Source: an uncultured Ignatzschineria sp. (GTDB lineage: Bacteria; Pseudomonadota; Gammaproteobacteria; Cardiobacteriales; Wohlfahrtiimonadaceae). From it: 64,000 nucleotides of DNA. Of this stretch, positions 45,758 through 54,230 are shown piece by piece; the first letter of the stretch is position 1; each line of letters opens with the position of its first letter. The position numbers were made by a program, and so were the translations under genes. The stretch spans positions 248,001 through 312,000 of the forward strand of contig CALZEE010000001.1 in the NCBI GenBank assembly GCA_945639195.1, given 5' to 3'. Under the pieces are notes generated by a model. The model was not told where the DNA came from. It was given only the letters and a program-made list of their open reading frames with translations, and ran no database searches.

Positions 45758-46726
45758 TTAAACCTCAAGCACAATTTTCCCGATATGCTCGCTTGATTCC
45801 ATTAACTCGTGGGCTTTATCGGCCTCAGCAAGAGGGAATACTTGATAGATCACTGGTTTGAAATGACCGGCTTCAAGAATAGGGAGCACGATGCGCGTGA
45901 TATCTTCTGTGAGGGCGCGCTTGAACTCATACTCACGAGCACGAAGCGTACTGCCGGTAACGGTAATACGTTTTTGCATGATTTTCATCAGATTCGCCGT
46001 CACTTTGGCGCCGCCCATCGAGTTGATATATACCAAGCGTCCATCGGGATTCATAATATCGATATTTTTCTCATAATAATCACCACCGATCATATCGAGA
46101 ATGACATCAATGCCGACATCTTTCAGCACTTCTGCAAAATCTTCTGTCTTGTAGTTCACCGCGCGAGTGGCACCTAGTGCGACAACGGCATCTTGCTTCT
46201 CTTGATTGCCAACGGTGGTATAAACCTCTGCACCGATAATTTTCGCTAGCTGAATCGCCGTAATGCCAATGCCACTACTGCCACCATGTACAAGGAAGTT
46301 TTCGCCTTTCTTAAGCCCGCCTCGTTGGAAGACATTGCTCCAAACGGTGTAGATCGTTTCCGGTAAGCTCGCAGCTTCAATAAAACTGAAATTTTTGGGT
46401 TTCGGGAGCGCTAAGAATTCATCGACTTTTACATACTCGGCATAACCGCCACCGCCGATTAACGAGAAGACTTCATCGCCCACTTGCCATTTTGTAACAT
46501 CACTACCAATGGCTTCAACAATGCCGGCAACTTCAAGCCCTAAAATATCTTGAGGCTCACCCTTGGGCGCAGGATAGTACCCTTTGCGTTGAATAACGTC
46601 AGGGCGGTTAACGCCTGCTGCTTTGACCTTGATAAGGATATCGTGAGCGCCTAATGCCGGACGTTCTGTTTCGCCCAGTTGTAAGACAGATGGTGCACCA
46701 AATTCGGTAAGGATTACGGCTTTCAT
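45758..46726 (-). CDS. NAD(P)H:quinone oxidoreductase, MDR family
   Basis: A zinc-independent medium-chain dehydrogenase/reductase of 322 residues, like quinone oxidoreductase/PIG3. It opens MKAVILTEFGAPSVLQL, then has AAGVNRPDVIQRKGYYP, GLEVAGIVEAIG, SLPETIYTVWSNVFQRG and the nucleotide-binding VHGGSSGIGITAIQLAK. It should reduce quinones or other enones with NADPH. ATG 46726 with GGGAG upstream is preferred to the frame start at 46771, whose extra residues are not family-like. Confidence 0.88.
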   Translation of the reverse strand: MKAVILTEFGAPSVLQLGETERPALGAHDILIKVKAAGVNRPDVIQRKGYYPAPKGEPQDILGLEVAGIVEAIGSDVTKWQVGDEVFSLIGGGGYAEYVKVDEFLALPKPKNFSFIEAASLPETIYTVWSNVFQRGGLKKGENFLVHGGSSGIGITAIQLAKIIGAEVYTTVGNQEKQDAVVALGATRAVNYKTEDFAEVLKDVGIDVILDMIGGDYYEKNIDIMNPDGRLVYINSMGGAKVTANLMKIMQKRITVTGSTLRAREYEFKRALTEDITRIVLPILEAGHFKPVIYQVFPLAEADKAHELMESSEHIGKIVLEV

Positions 46727-46938
46727 ATCGACTCCCTGATAATTGTTATTCTCTCGCCCATTAATGACCATTTCAATTCCTAGAGAATCAACAGCATCAC
46801 AAAGGATGATGGGTATTAACTTTATAAAGCATTTATAAATATTTTATGAATATTTCATAAAAATGAACGGGCTAGAGGGGGTTTAAAAATGAATGAAGTT
46901 ATCATCTTAGCGAAATTCAGCGCCCGCGTCTATGATGT

Positions 46939-46973
46939 AAAAAAGACGCAAAGGAAGAAACCTTGCGTCTTTT
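46939..46973. terminator. Bidirectional hairpin terminator
   Basis: AAAGACGCAAAGG pairs with CCTTGCGTCTTT with one bulged A, and A/T-runs lie on both sides. It lies between the quinone oxidoreductase promoter and the ydiJ 3' end, and most likely stops ydiJ transcription. Confidence 0.7.
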
Positions 46974-46977
46974 ATAA

Positions 46978-47012
46978 GATTGCCGGCGATGATAGATTCA
47001 TTGCCGGCAATC
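46978..47012. repeat. Inverted pair of GCCGGC palindromes
   Basis: GATTGCCGGC (46978-46987) and GCCGGCAATC (47003-47012) are exact inverse copies separated by 15 bp, between the preceding hairpin and the ydiJ stop at 47063. Confidence 0.85.
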
Positions 47013-47062
47013 TACATCGAGGCGGGAGCTTGGCGTAGGATCTACAACTTCCTATTATCCTG

Positions 47063-49981
47063 CTATCCAGCAATCAATTCATTAAGCTTCACAAGGGGAT
47101 GCACGACCTCAACATCGCCAAGACGTTTCACTTGCCCACGGCAAGAAGCGCCGGTTGCTAGAAGGGTGGTTGGGTCATTGGTCTCAACGATCTCCGCCCA
47201 TGATTGCGAGTAGATCTTTTTCGAGATCTCAAGATTCTTCTTAATATGCCCAAAGCCACCGCTCATTCCACAGCAACCAGATTTCATGGCACTAAGCTCC
47301 AAGCCAAAGGCTTTAAAGACAGATTGCCACGCTTTCGGTGCGTGAGTAGCGTTGGTCTTTTCCGTACAATGGCTCATGAGCTTTAAGGGGGATTTTGAGC
47401 TCACTTGTGGTAGTGATGATTGGGTGCTGAGATAACGGCTTAACCATTCCTGAACAAGCTCCACTTTTGGCGTTTCAAGGCCAATCGCCGGATATTCATC
47501 ACGGTAAGTGAGCGTAATAGGGGGCTCGATACCGACAATAGCGATATCAAACGCACTGAGCTTTTCTATGAGTTCGTGCTGTTTGGCAGCTTCCTTCTTG
47601 AATTGATCAAGCGCACCATAAACCTGCGCCACTTTTCCGGAGGGCTGATAGGGTGCGATGAAGATCTCAATCCCGAGCTTATGAAGAAGGGAGACGGTCG
47701 CATTAAAGGTCGTTGCATCGTAGAAGTTAAAGAAAGAGTCCGGCACAATAATAACGGCTTTCTCTCTGTTCTTGACATGCGCGAGTTGTGCTAGTGTGCT
47801 TGTGGATAACTCTGTATATAAGTTGTGGGCAGCAAGGTATTTGTGGCGCTCCATTTTCGGGAGATCTACCAGTCCTACGTAATCGAAGGCTTTTTTACCT
47901 AATTTACTGCTCGCGATTAAATTATAGGCACCGCTCACTTTTTGCGTGGTTGTCGCCATTGATTCAGAGCTAATTAAAAGCTTCTCATAGAGTGGGCGTT
48001 TATGGGTTTGGTAATATTGGTACATGAACTGTGATTTCGATGCCGGAATATTCACCTTAATCGGGCATTCGCCCGCGCACGATTTACAGCTCAAGCAGAG
48101 CGAGAGAGAATCATACACTTCTGTTTCAAATTGATGATTCACAATATTGTTCGACTTTTGACGCAGCCACTCTTTAATGAGCTCAGCACGCCCTTTAGGC
48201 GAGTGAATTCGCTCTCTTGTAGCTTTATAGCTCGGGCACATTGCCGAATTAACATCATAGTTAAAGCAGGCACCATTCCCATTACAGTAGAGCGTCGTAT
48301 TGTAGGCATTTTCTGCCCAATGATGAGAATTGATCTGCTGATTAAAGTCGGCGCGAAGTGGTACTTCATCAATTTTAAGTAAGGGAGTTTCATCAGCACT
48401 AGAGATCTTGCCGGGATTAAGCTGATTATGCGGGTCAAATGTTGCTTTGACTTTTTGTACTAAGGGATAGAGATCGCCAAAGAATGTTTGCGCATATTCA
48501 GAACGAACGCCTTTACCATGCTCGCCCCAGAGTGCGCCGCCATATTTTTGGCAGAGCGCAAAGACTTGGTCGGAAATTTCCCGAATGAGCGGGCGGTCTT
48601 CAGCGAGCTTAAGATCGAGTGCCGGGCGCACATGAATCACGCCGGCATCTGCATGACCAAACATGCCATATTTAACGGCAGCATTATCTAAAATCGTTCT
48701 AAACTCAGCGATAAAAGGTGCTAAGTTTTGTGGCGGAACCGCAGTATCTTCTACAAAGGGGATCGGACGACGATTACCCTTTGCCGCGCCCAAGAGCCCT
48801 ACGGCGCGTTTACGTAAACCATAAATATCCGTCACCGCTTTTTTGCCCAGTAGCGGACGAATTGATAGACGATTCGCATTGGGTTTTGTGTCGGTATATT
48901 GAATAAACTCGGCAATTTTTGTTTCGAGTTCCGTGATGGTCTCGGCATTAAACTCTACAAGTTGAATCGCTTTTAATTGAGTGTAATCAATGCCGGTAAA
49001 GTATTGCTCGGTCGTCGCCCAAATGAAGTCATTTTTAGCGATTTCCATCACGATGTTATCAATCACTTCAACAGATGTCGGCGTGGGATCTGAGTGCATC
49101 AAGAAGGGCGCATCTTCCAATGCTTTAATAAAGTCATTGTAGGTAATGAGAATGAGCGCCGTCTCTTTGGGGATCGGCAGTACATTGAGCTTTGCTTCGG
49201 TAAAGACACCAAGCGTTCCCTCAGAACCGCACAGAAGATGATTGAGGTTTTTGCGCGGATCTTGAGTGAAGTGATCCAGATCATAGCCAGTAATAAAGCG
49301 ATTGAGCTGCGGGAAATGCGCGTGAATTGCCTCTTTTTGAGGTGCGAGGAAATCATAGAGCTTATTGGCAAGCGGGGACGCATCAAGATCAGATAATTCC
49401 TGATCTGTGAGTGCGCGGCTATGAATCGCTTGGCCTCCCAATGGATAGGCAAGGATCTCTAAAACGTGTTGGCTTGTTTTACCATAAGCACAACTTCCTT
49501 GGCCAGATGCATCTGTGTTAATCATCCCGCCAATGGTTGCGCGGTTTGAGGTTGAGAGCTCTGGGGCAAAGAAGTATCCGAGTGGTCGGAGAAACTCATT
49601 CAGCTGATCTTTAACCACCCCCGTTTGCACGGTAACGATGCGATTCTCTTCGTCAAAATCAAGAATCTGATTCATGTGACGCGAGATGTCGAGAATGATT
49701 CCGTCATTAAGCGATTGCCCATTCGTGCCTGTTCCGCCGCCTCTTGTGGAGAGCGTCACGGTTTGATACTCCGGCAAGGCTAGAAGCGTCATCACTTTTT
49801 CGACATCACTATTGGATTTCGGGAAGATGATAGCTTCCGGCATTACTTGATAGATTGAGTTATCGGTTGCAGAGATTAGCCTTTCTGCAAGAGATGTTTC
49901 AATATCGCCGGTAAAGTTTAGGGCTTTTAATTGGGTGAGGAATTTCTCAACAATGGCGCGAAGGGGAATCGTGGTTGTCAT
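47063..49981 (-). CDS. ydiJ: FAD/Fe-S D-2-hydroxyacid dehydrogenase YdiJ
   Basis: A 972-residue two-part oxidoreductase. The N-terminal FAD-binding type 4 domain has AIIFPKSNSDVEKVMTLL, STRGGGTGTNGQSLNDGIILD, and ATIGGMINTDASGQGSCAYGK. The C-terminal half has ferredoxin-like Cys motifs (CLSCKSCAGECP, and NSAMCPSYKATRE just before it) and a cysteine-rich domain with SGCCGMSGGFGH. This matches E. coli YdiJ, which oxidises D-2-hydroxyglutarate and related hydroxyacids. The substrate here is inferred by family. It starts 6 bp from the zapE stop on the same strand. Confidence 0.9.
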   Translation of the reverse strand: MTTTIPLRAIVEKFLTQLKALNFTGDIETSLAERLISATDNSIYQVMPEAIIFPKSNSDVEKVMTLLALPEYQTVTLSTRGGGTGTNGQSLNDGIILDISRHMNQILDFDEENRIVTVQTGVVKDQLNEFLRPLGYFFAPELSTSNRATIGGMINTDASGQGSCAYGKTSQHVLEILAYPLGGQAIHSRALTDQELSDLDASPLANKLYDFLAPQKEAIHAHFPQLNRFITGYDLDHFTQDPRKNLNHLLCGSEGTLGVFTEAKLNVLPIPKETALILITYNDFIKALEDAPFLMHSDPTPTSVEVIDNIVMEIAKNDFIWATTEQYFTGIDYTQLKAIQLVEFNAETITELETKIAEFIQYTDTKPNANRLSIRPLLGKKAVTDIYGLRKRAVGLLGAAKGNRRPIPFVEDTAVPPQNLAPFIAEFRTILDNAAVKYGMFGHADAGVIHVRPALDLKLAEDRPLIREISDQVFALCQKYGGALWGEHGKGVRSEYAQTFFGDLYPLVQKVKATFDPHNQLNPGKISSADETPLLKIDEVPLRADFNQQINSHHWAENAYNTTLYCNGNGACFNYDVNSAMCPSYKATRERIHSPKGRAELIKEWLRQKSNNIVNHQFETEVYDSLSLCLSCKSCAGECPIKVNIPASKSQFMYQYYQTHKRPLYEKLLISSESMATTTQKVSGAYNLIASSKLGKKAFDYVGLVDLPKMERHKYLAAHNLYTELSTSTLAQLAHVKNREKAVIIVPDSFFNFYDATTFNATVSLLHKLGIEIFIAPYQPSGKVAQVYGALDQFKKEAAKQHELIEKLSAFDIAIVGIEPPITLTYRDEYPAIGLETPKVELVQEWLSRYLSTQSSLPQVSSKSPLKLMSHCTEKTNATHAPKAWQSVFKAFGLELSAMKSGCCGMSGGFGHIKKNLEISKKIYSQSWAEIVETNDPTTLLATGASCRGQVKRLGDVEVVHPLVKLNELIAG

Positions 49982-49987
49982 GGGGGC

Positions 49988-51124
49988 TTATTTACCAGTC
50001 TTACGTTTAGGTTGATCAAGATACTCTTGAGATTGCATCTCAATGAGGCGGCTCATGGTTCTGTCAAACTCAAAGTCGAGGGCTTTCTCGCCTTTAGGTT
50101 GGTAGATCTCTTGCATCGGGACATCAGCGGCGATAATGACTTTCACGCCTTGGTCATAAAATTCATCAATCATAATGACAAAGCGGCGCGCTTCATTTTC
50201 TAGAAAGCGTGTTAGTTGCGGCAGACCGCTGAAGAATACCGTATCGAACATACCGGCAAGTTTAATAAAGTCTTGTGATGAGCGTGCTTTTTTACAGGCT
50301 TCTTCAAAGGTAAACCATGCGCAATCCTCACGCATTTCGATCATCTCGAAGGCATGCCCATTGATATCAATGGAGATAGGATCACTCGATTCCCCGGCAA
50401 TATCTTCAAATTTGGTTCTAAAGTGGCTCTCTTGCGCCGCCTTTTCGCCGACAAACCAGACATCTGCACTCTCAATATGGCGCATTCGATAATCTTGGTC
50501 GGTATCTAGCACAATAATGCCAAGGCGTTTTTTAATGATCTCTATTGCCGGCAAGAACTGTTGTCTTTGCAGCCCATTTTTATAAAGTTCATCCGGCTCA
50601 CGGTTAGACGTTGTGATAAAGAAGATACCTTCTGCAAGGAGAGCGTCTAAGAGGCGATAGAGAATCATGGCATCGGTGATATCGATAACGTGAAACTCAT
50701 CCACGCAGAGCACTTTACACTCTTTAGCGAATTCTTTGGCAACGAGCTTTAACGGATCTTCTGAGCCTTGATGTAAGCGCATTTTTTGATGCACATCTTG
50801 CATAAAGTGATAGTAATGTTCGCGAATTTTGGGAACATCAATGTTATCAAAGAAGAGATCCATCAAGAAGGTTTTACCACGACCCACACGGCCATAGATA
50901 TAGAGCCCACGAGGATCTGTATAGGTCGTTTCACTTTCTGCGAAGGGCTTCATGAGTCGCTGCATCAATGAGCGCGAATCTTCAACGGGAATGGGCTTAT
51001 CTTGGAGGATTTTCTCTCGTAATTGATCATAGCTTTCGGCTACAGAAACCTGAACAGGATCGACTTTAAAGCCTTTCTCCTCGATCAGCTTAAAATAAGC
51101 ATCTTTAATCGTTGTCATACTCAT
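49988..51124 (-). CDS. zapE: Cell division ATPase ZapE (AFG1 family)
   Basis: AFG1-like AAA+ ATPase of 378 residues that in E. coli binds FtsZ late in division. Walker A is YGRVGRGKTFLMDLFF (about 88-103) and Walker B is VLCVDEFHVIDITDA. FITTSNREPDELYKNGLQRQQFLP and RFVIMIDEFYDQGVKVIIAAD are also family-typical. Its start ATG overlaps the tadA stop as ATGA. Confidence 0.93.
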   Translation of the reverse strand: MSMTTIKDAYFKLIEEKGFKVDPVQVSVAESYDQLREKILQDKPIPVEDSRSLMQRLMKPFAESETTYTDPRGLYIYGRVGRGKTFLMDLFFDNIDVPKIREHYYHFMQDVHQKMRLHQGSEDPLKLVAKEFAKECKVLCVDEFHVIDITDAMILYRLLDALLAEGIFFITTSNREPDELYKNGLQRQQFLPAIEIIKKRLGIIVLDTDQDYRMRHIESADVWFVGEKAAQESHFRTKFEDIAGESSDPISIDINGHAFEMIEMREDCAWFTFEEACKKARSSQDFIKLAGMFDTVFFSGLPQLTRFLENEARRFVIMIDEFYDQGVKVIIAADVPMQEIYQPKGEKALDFEFDRTMSRLIEMQSQEYLDQPKRKTGK

Positions 51125-51642
51125 TTATCCTCTACTTTTTTGGTCCGACGTGCTTTGAAGAAGTCTTTAATCATCTGACTACTCTCTTCTCCAAGCACGC
51201 GGGGAATAACCTTAATTTTATGGTTAAACGCTTTATAATCATTAATATTTAAATTGGTGCCAAGGGCGCCATTACGAGAATCTCCGGCGCCATAGACGAC
51301 AGTGTCAATTCTCGTATGTAAAAAACTTCCCGCACACATCGTGCAAGGTTCTAGCGTAACATAGAGCGTTGCACCGGGTAATCGGTAATTTTGCATTATA
51401 CGACACGCATTGCGGATCGCAACGATCTCCGCATGAGCGGTAGGATCTGAATCGATAATCGAGCGGTTATGACCTCTTGCGATAATCTCATCATTCATCA
51501 CGATGACCGCCCCAATCGGCACCTCGCCAATTAATCCTGCTTTTTCTGCTTCAAGTAGCGCCTCCGCCATAAAATGCACGTGACGCAATCTTTCATTTTC
51601 GCAAAGATCTTGTAAAGCGATTTCATGTTCTGACGTTATCAT
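51121..51642 (-). CDS. tadA: tRNA-specific adenosine deaminase TadA
   Basis: Converts A34 to inosine in tRNA-Arg(ACG). The 173-residue enzyme has the zinc/catalytic motif DPTAHAEIVAIR (His ligand and catalytic Glu) and EPCTMCAG (two Cys ligands). NYRLPGATLYVTLEP and a C-terminal helix ending in a basic tail complete it. The frame extends to 51744, but MITSEHE at 51642 gives a family-like length with AAGGG upstream, so the first 34 residues are dropped. It is coupled to zapE. Confidence 0.9.
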   Translation of the reverse strand: MITSEHEIALQDLCENERLRHVHFMAEALLEAEKAGLIGEVPIGAVIVMNDEIIARGHNRSIIDSDPTAHAEIVAIRNACRIMQNYRLPGATLYVTLEPCTMCAGSFLHTRIDTVVYGAGDSRNGALGTNLNINDYKAFNHKIKVIPRVLGEESSQMIKDFFKARRTKKVEDK

Positions 51643-51718
51643 GCGGCATCGACCCTTGGTGTATTTATGTGAAGAAGCAGAGATTGGTGAGTGCTTGGTG
51701 AGAGATGGGAGTGGAATA

Positions 51719-52282
51719 TTAGGTGAAAAATACAAATTTCGCATAGAAGTGATTCGCGATTCTCAATGCCATAAAGAGAATCAGAATGATCACCGCAGGG
51801 CGGAAATCCATCATGCCGGCTTGTAACTTGAAAGGAAAACGCTTAATCAGCGGATTCGTTAATTGTGCGAGTAGAGATAAGAAGACCGTTTGTCTAGGGG
51901 ATGAACCGATCCAGCTACTAATTGCCTGAATGATATAGGCAAAGAGATAGATATAGATGATGTTACGGATAATCTCTAATATCACGACGAGCATCAAGGT
52001 TAAAGGCGCAATGGGAAGCATGGTTTTGAGTGCCATTAAGAGCACAAACTTCACGATGGTTAGAATGATTGCCGCCAAAATGCATGACCAATCCGCAGCG
52101 CCGATAATCGGGGTGATTTTCCGAATGGGCAAGAGGACGGGATTCGTGATTTTAACGATGGATTGCACGATTGGGTGGTAGAAATTCGCTTTTACGAGCT
52201 GTAAAAGAAAGCGGAGTAAAATAAAGATTACAGCGAAGCTGTAAGCAATCTCTATGATAAATTCGAGGATATTTTGAATCAT
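51719..52282 (-). CDS. yggT: YggT-family membrane protein
   Basis: A 187-residue protein with two YggT units, each of two helices. FILLRFLLQLVKANFYHPIVQSIVKITNPVLLPIRKITP is the first hallmark and ISSWIGSSPRQTVFLSLLAQLTNPLIKRFPFK the second. Family function is not settled (osmotic-shock resistance and membrane insertion have been proposed). It follows proC, the usual proteobacterial neighbour, with a long hairpin between them. Confidence 0.9.
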   Translation of the reverse strand: MIQNILEFIIEIAYSFAVIFILLRFLLQLVKANFYHPIVQSIVKITNPVLLPIRKITPIIGAADWSCILAAIILTIVKFVLLMALKTMLPIAPLTLMLVVILEIIRNIIYIYLFAYIIQAISSWIGSSPRQTVFLSLLAQLTNPLIKRFPFKLQAGMMDFRPAVIILILFMALRIANHFYAKFVFFT

Positions 52283-52337
52283 GGGTGAAAATCCTTATCG
52301 GTATTGCAAATGATAAAAGTAGAAAATGCCGGCAATT

Positions 52338-52373
52338 TATCGATCGATAAGCGGGTGGGCTTATCGATCGATA
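52338..52373. repeat. 15-bp perfect inverted repeat between proC and yggT
   Basis: TATCGATCGATAAGC (52338-52352) and GCTTATCGATCGATA (52359-52373) are exact inverse copies with a 6-nt G-rich loop. No T-run follows on either side, and a TGCCGGCA palindrome sits adjacent at 52327-52334. Confidence 0.85.
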
Positions 52374-52430
52374 GGGTGGAGAAGTATCCCTGAGCAGATA
52401 TTAATGCAAAGATGCAAATGCCGGTTACAG

Positions 52431-53291
52431 CTACTCGATCTCTTTAGAGATGATTTCAGAAAGCGCCTGATCGCGATCAAATGCGGCTTGCATCGCTTCT
52501 TCTATAATGTGATCTAAATGATTTGCTTCAAGGCTAAAGATCGCTTGTTCTGTTGTACCTTTTGGCGACATCACATTTTTCTTTAAGGTTTCAAGTGAGA
52601 GATCTGACAGCTGACTATATCTTGCTGAGCCTAATATCGCTTGTTGAGTTAAGGTTTTGCTGCTGACTTCATCGAGGCCCATTTTGATCCCTACTTTCGT
52701 CATGATATCCATTAAGTAGTAGATATATGCCGGGCTTGATCCTGATACAGCAACGGCTGCAGAGATGAGCTTTTCATCTTGAAGCCAAGCTGTGACGCCG
52801 CAGCTACTAAAGATGGTATCAGTGATCGCTTTTTGTGAGGGCGATACTTCACTATTGGCATACATCGCAGAAGCTCCGAGCCCGATGGTTGAAGGGGTAT
52901 TGGGCATGACACGAATGATAGAATGCGCTTCTTTGCCAATCCCTCTTAATATAGCGGAGACTGAAACGCCGGCAGCAATAGAGATCACGAGTTGATGCGG
53001 TTTAATGAGCGGCTTAAGCTCTGCCAATAATGCCGGAAAACCTTGTGGTTTAATGGCTAAAACAATGATGTCGAGAGATTCAATAAAGTCACGGTAATCA
53101 GCAGAAGCGGTGACATTGAGAGTCTCTTGGAAGTATTGACGTTTATCTTCATTACGATCGCAAACAAAGAGTTTAAACTGATCTTTCTCTTCACTTAAAC
53201 TGGTGAGAATCGCTCTGGCCATATTGCCGCCACCGATAAAACCGATGTGGGTCGAGGTCGAATCTGTCTGGGGTGAGTTTTCAGAAAACAT
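52431..53291 (-). CDS. proC: Pyrroline-5-carboxylate reductase
   Basis: Last step of proline synthesis, reducing pyrroline-5-carboxylate with NAD(P)H. The 286-residue protein has the Rossmann start HIGFIGGGNMARAIL (about 14-28) and IIVLAIKPQ. ISIAAGVSVSAILRGIG, RVMPNTPSTIGLGASAMY and the proline-binding SGSSPAYIYYLMDIMTK are also present. ATG 53291 with GGAAGGAA upstream is preferred to the frame start at 53336. Confidence 0.95.
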   Translation of the reverse strand: MFSENSPQTDSTSTHIGFIGGGNMARAILTSLSEEKDQFKLFVCDRNEDKRQYFQETLNVTASADYRDFIESLDIIVLAIKPQGFPALLAELKPLIKPHQLVISIAAGVSVSAILRGIGKEAHSIIRVMPNTPSTIGLGASAMYANSEVSPSQKAITDTIFSSCGVTAWLQDEKLISAAVAVSGSSPAYIYYLMDIMTKVGIKMGLDEVSSKTLTQQAILGSARYSQLSDLSLETLKKNVMSPKGTTEQAIFSLEANHLDHIIEEAMQAAFDRDQALSEIISKEIE

Positions 53292-53571
53292 GGTGTTCCT
53301 TCCTTGTTTTTTATTGCGGGATGAGGGATCACTCAATCGGTGAAAATTGGGTGATGAGTGCTTAAAATCCTCTCATTTTAGCGGATGTTTGTGTGAGAAG
53401 CCCTCATTTAAGAAGGACTTTGCGGGGATTATTATAGCCTGATTAAATGCTTTTGAGTAAGCAGGAAGCAGAATCAATGTGTCTTAGCGTTTAAGGTTCT
53501 CGCGGTATTGTTGTATTATCTAGGGCAATAAGCATTTTTAAGATAAATTTTACGATAAAAGGAATAAGACT

Positions 53572-54060
53572 ATGCCTTCATTTGATATTGTTATGGAACC
53601 AGATATGGTAGAAGTACGTAACGGAATCGATCAATCAGTAAAAGAGATTGATACACGTTTTGACTTTAAAGGAACAGGCGCAAAATGTGAGCTCGTTGAT
53701 AAATCAATCGTACTTCACGCTGACAGCGACTTTCAATTAGAGCAAGTTCAAAGCGTCGTAACCGCTAAAATGGCACGCCGCAATGTGGATATTCGCTTCT
53801 TTGACTTAAATGCAAAACCCGAGAAAGTGGGCGGAAATCTCTTAAAACAGACGATCACGATTAAGTGCGGACTGGAAACAGATCAGGCGAAAAAAATCGT
53901 GAAAACGATTAAAGATGAAAAAATGAAAGTTCAAGCGTCGATCCAAGGGGATAGCGTACGAGTGAGCGGTAAGAAACGAGATGATCTGCAAGAAGCTATC
54001 GCGATTTTAAAAGATAAAGTTAAAGATCTACCGTTAGCATTTAACAACTTTAGAGATTAA
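53572..54060 (+). CDS. yajQ: YajQ-family nucleotide-binding protein
   Basis: A 162-residue protein with two ferredoxin-like folds. It opens [21 protein letters not shown], contains [13 protein letters not shown], and ends [11 protein letters not shown], all family signatures. Members have been reported to bind nucleic acid or cyclic-di-GMP; which applies here cannot be seen. It is divergent from proC and convergent with uvrB. Confidence 0.95.
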   Translation: MPSFDIVMEPDMVEVRNGIDQSVKEIDTRFDFKGTGAKCELVDKSIVLHADSDFQLEQVQSVVTAKMARRNVDIRFFDLNAKPEKVGGNLLKQTITIKCGLETDQAKKIVKTIKDEKMKVQASIQGDSVRVSGKKRDDLQEAIAILKDKVKDLPLAFNNFRD

Positions 54061-54137
54061 TGCTGAGCGATTCATCGCGTTTATGGGGTCTATAGGTTCT
54101 ATGGATTCTATGGATTCTTGAAGTCAGATCGAGGTTA

Positions 54138-54211
54138 TCACTTCGATTTGAAGCAGTATAAAATCGAAGTGAAAAAGCCATCAAAAGGAATCCTCTTGAT
54201 GGCTTTTTTTA
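54138..54211. terminator. Double-hairpin bidirectional terminator, yajQ / uvrB
   Basis: First is a perfect 12-bp dyad, TCACTTCGATTT (54138-54149) with AAATCGAAGTGA (54161-54172). Immediately after comes AAAAAGCCATCAA...TTGATGGCTTTTTTT (54172-54210), an intrinsic terminator with T-runs in both directions. It serves yajQ rightward and uvrB leftward. Confidence 0.88.
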
Positions 54212-54230
54212 TGATAATGAGTCTGCTTGT

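Noticed and set aside
52338-52373. Intrinsic terminator after proC
   Set aside because: The stem is perfect but no T-run follows on the minus strand, so it is listed as an inverted repeat.
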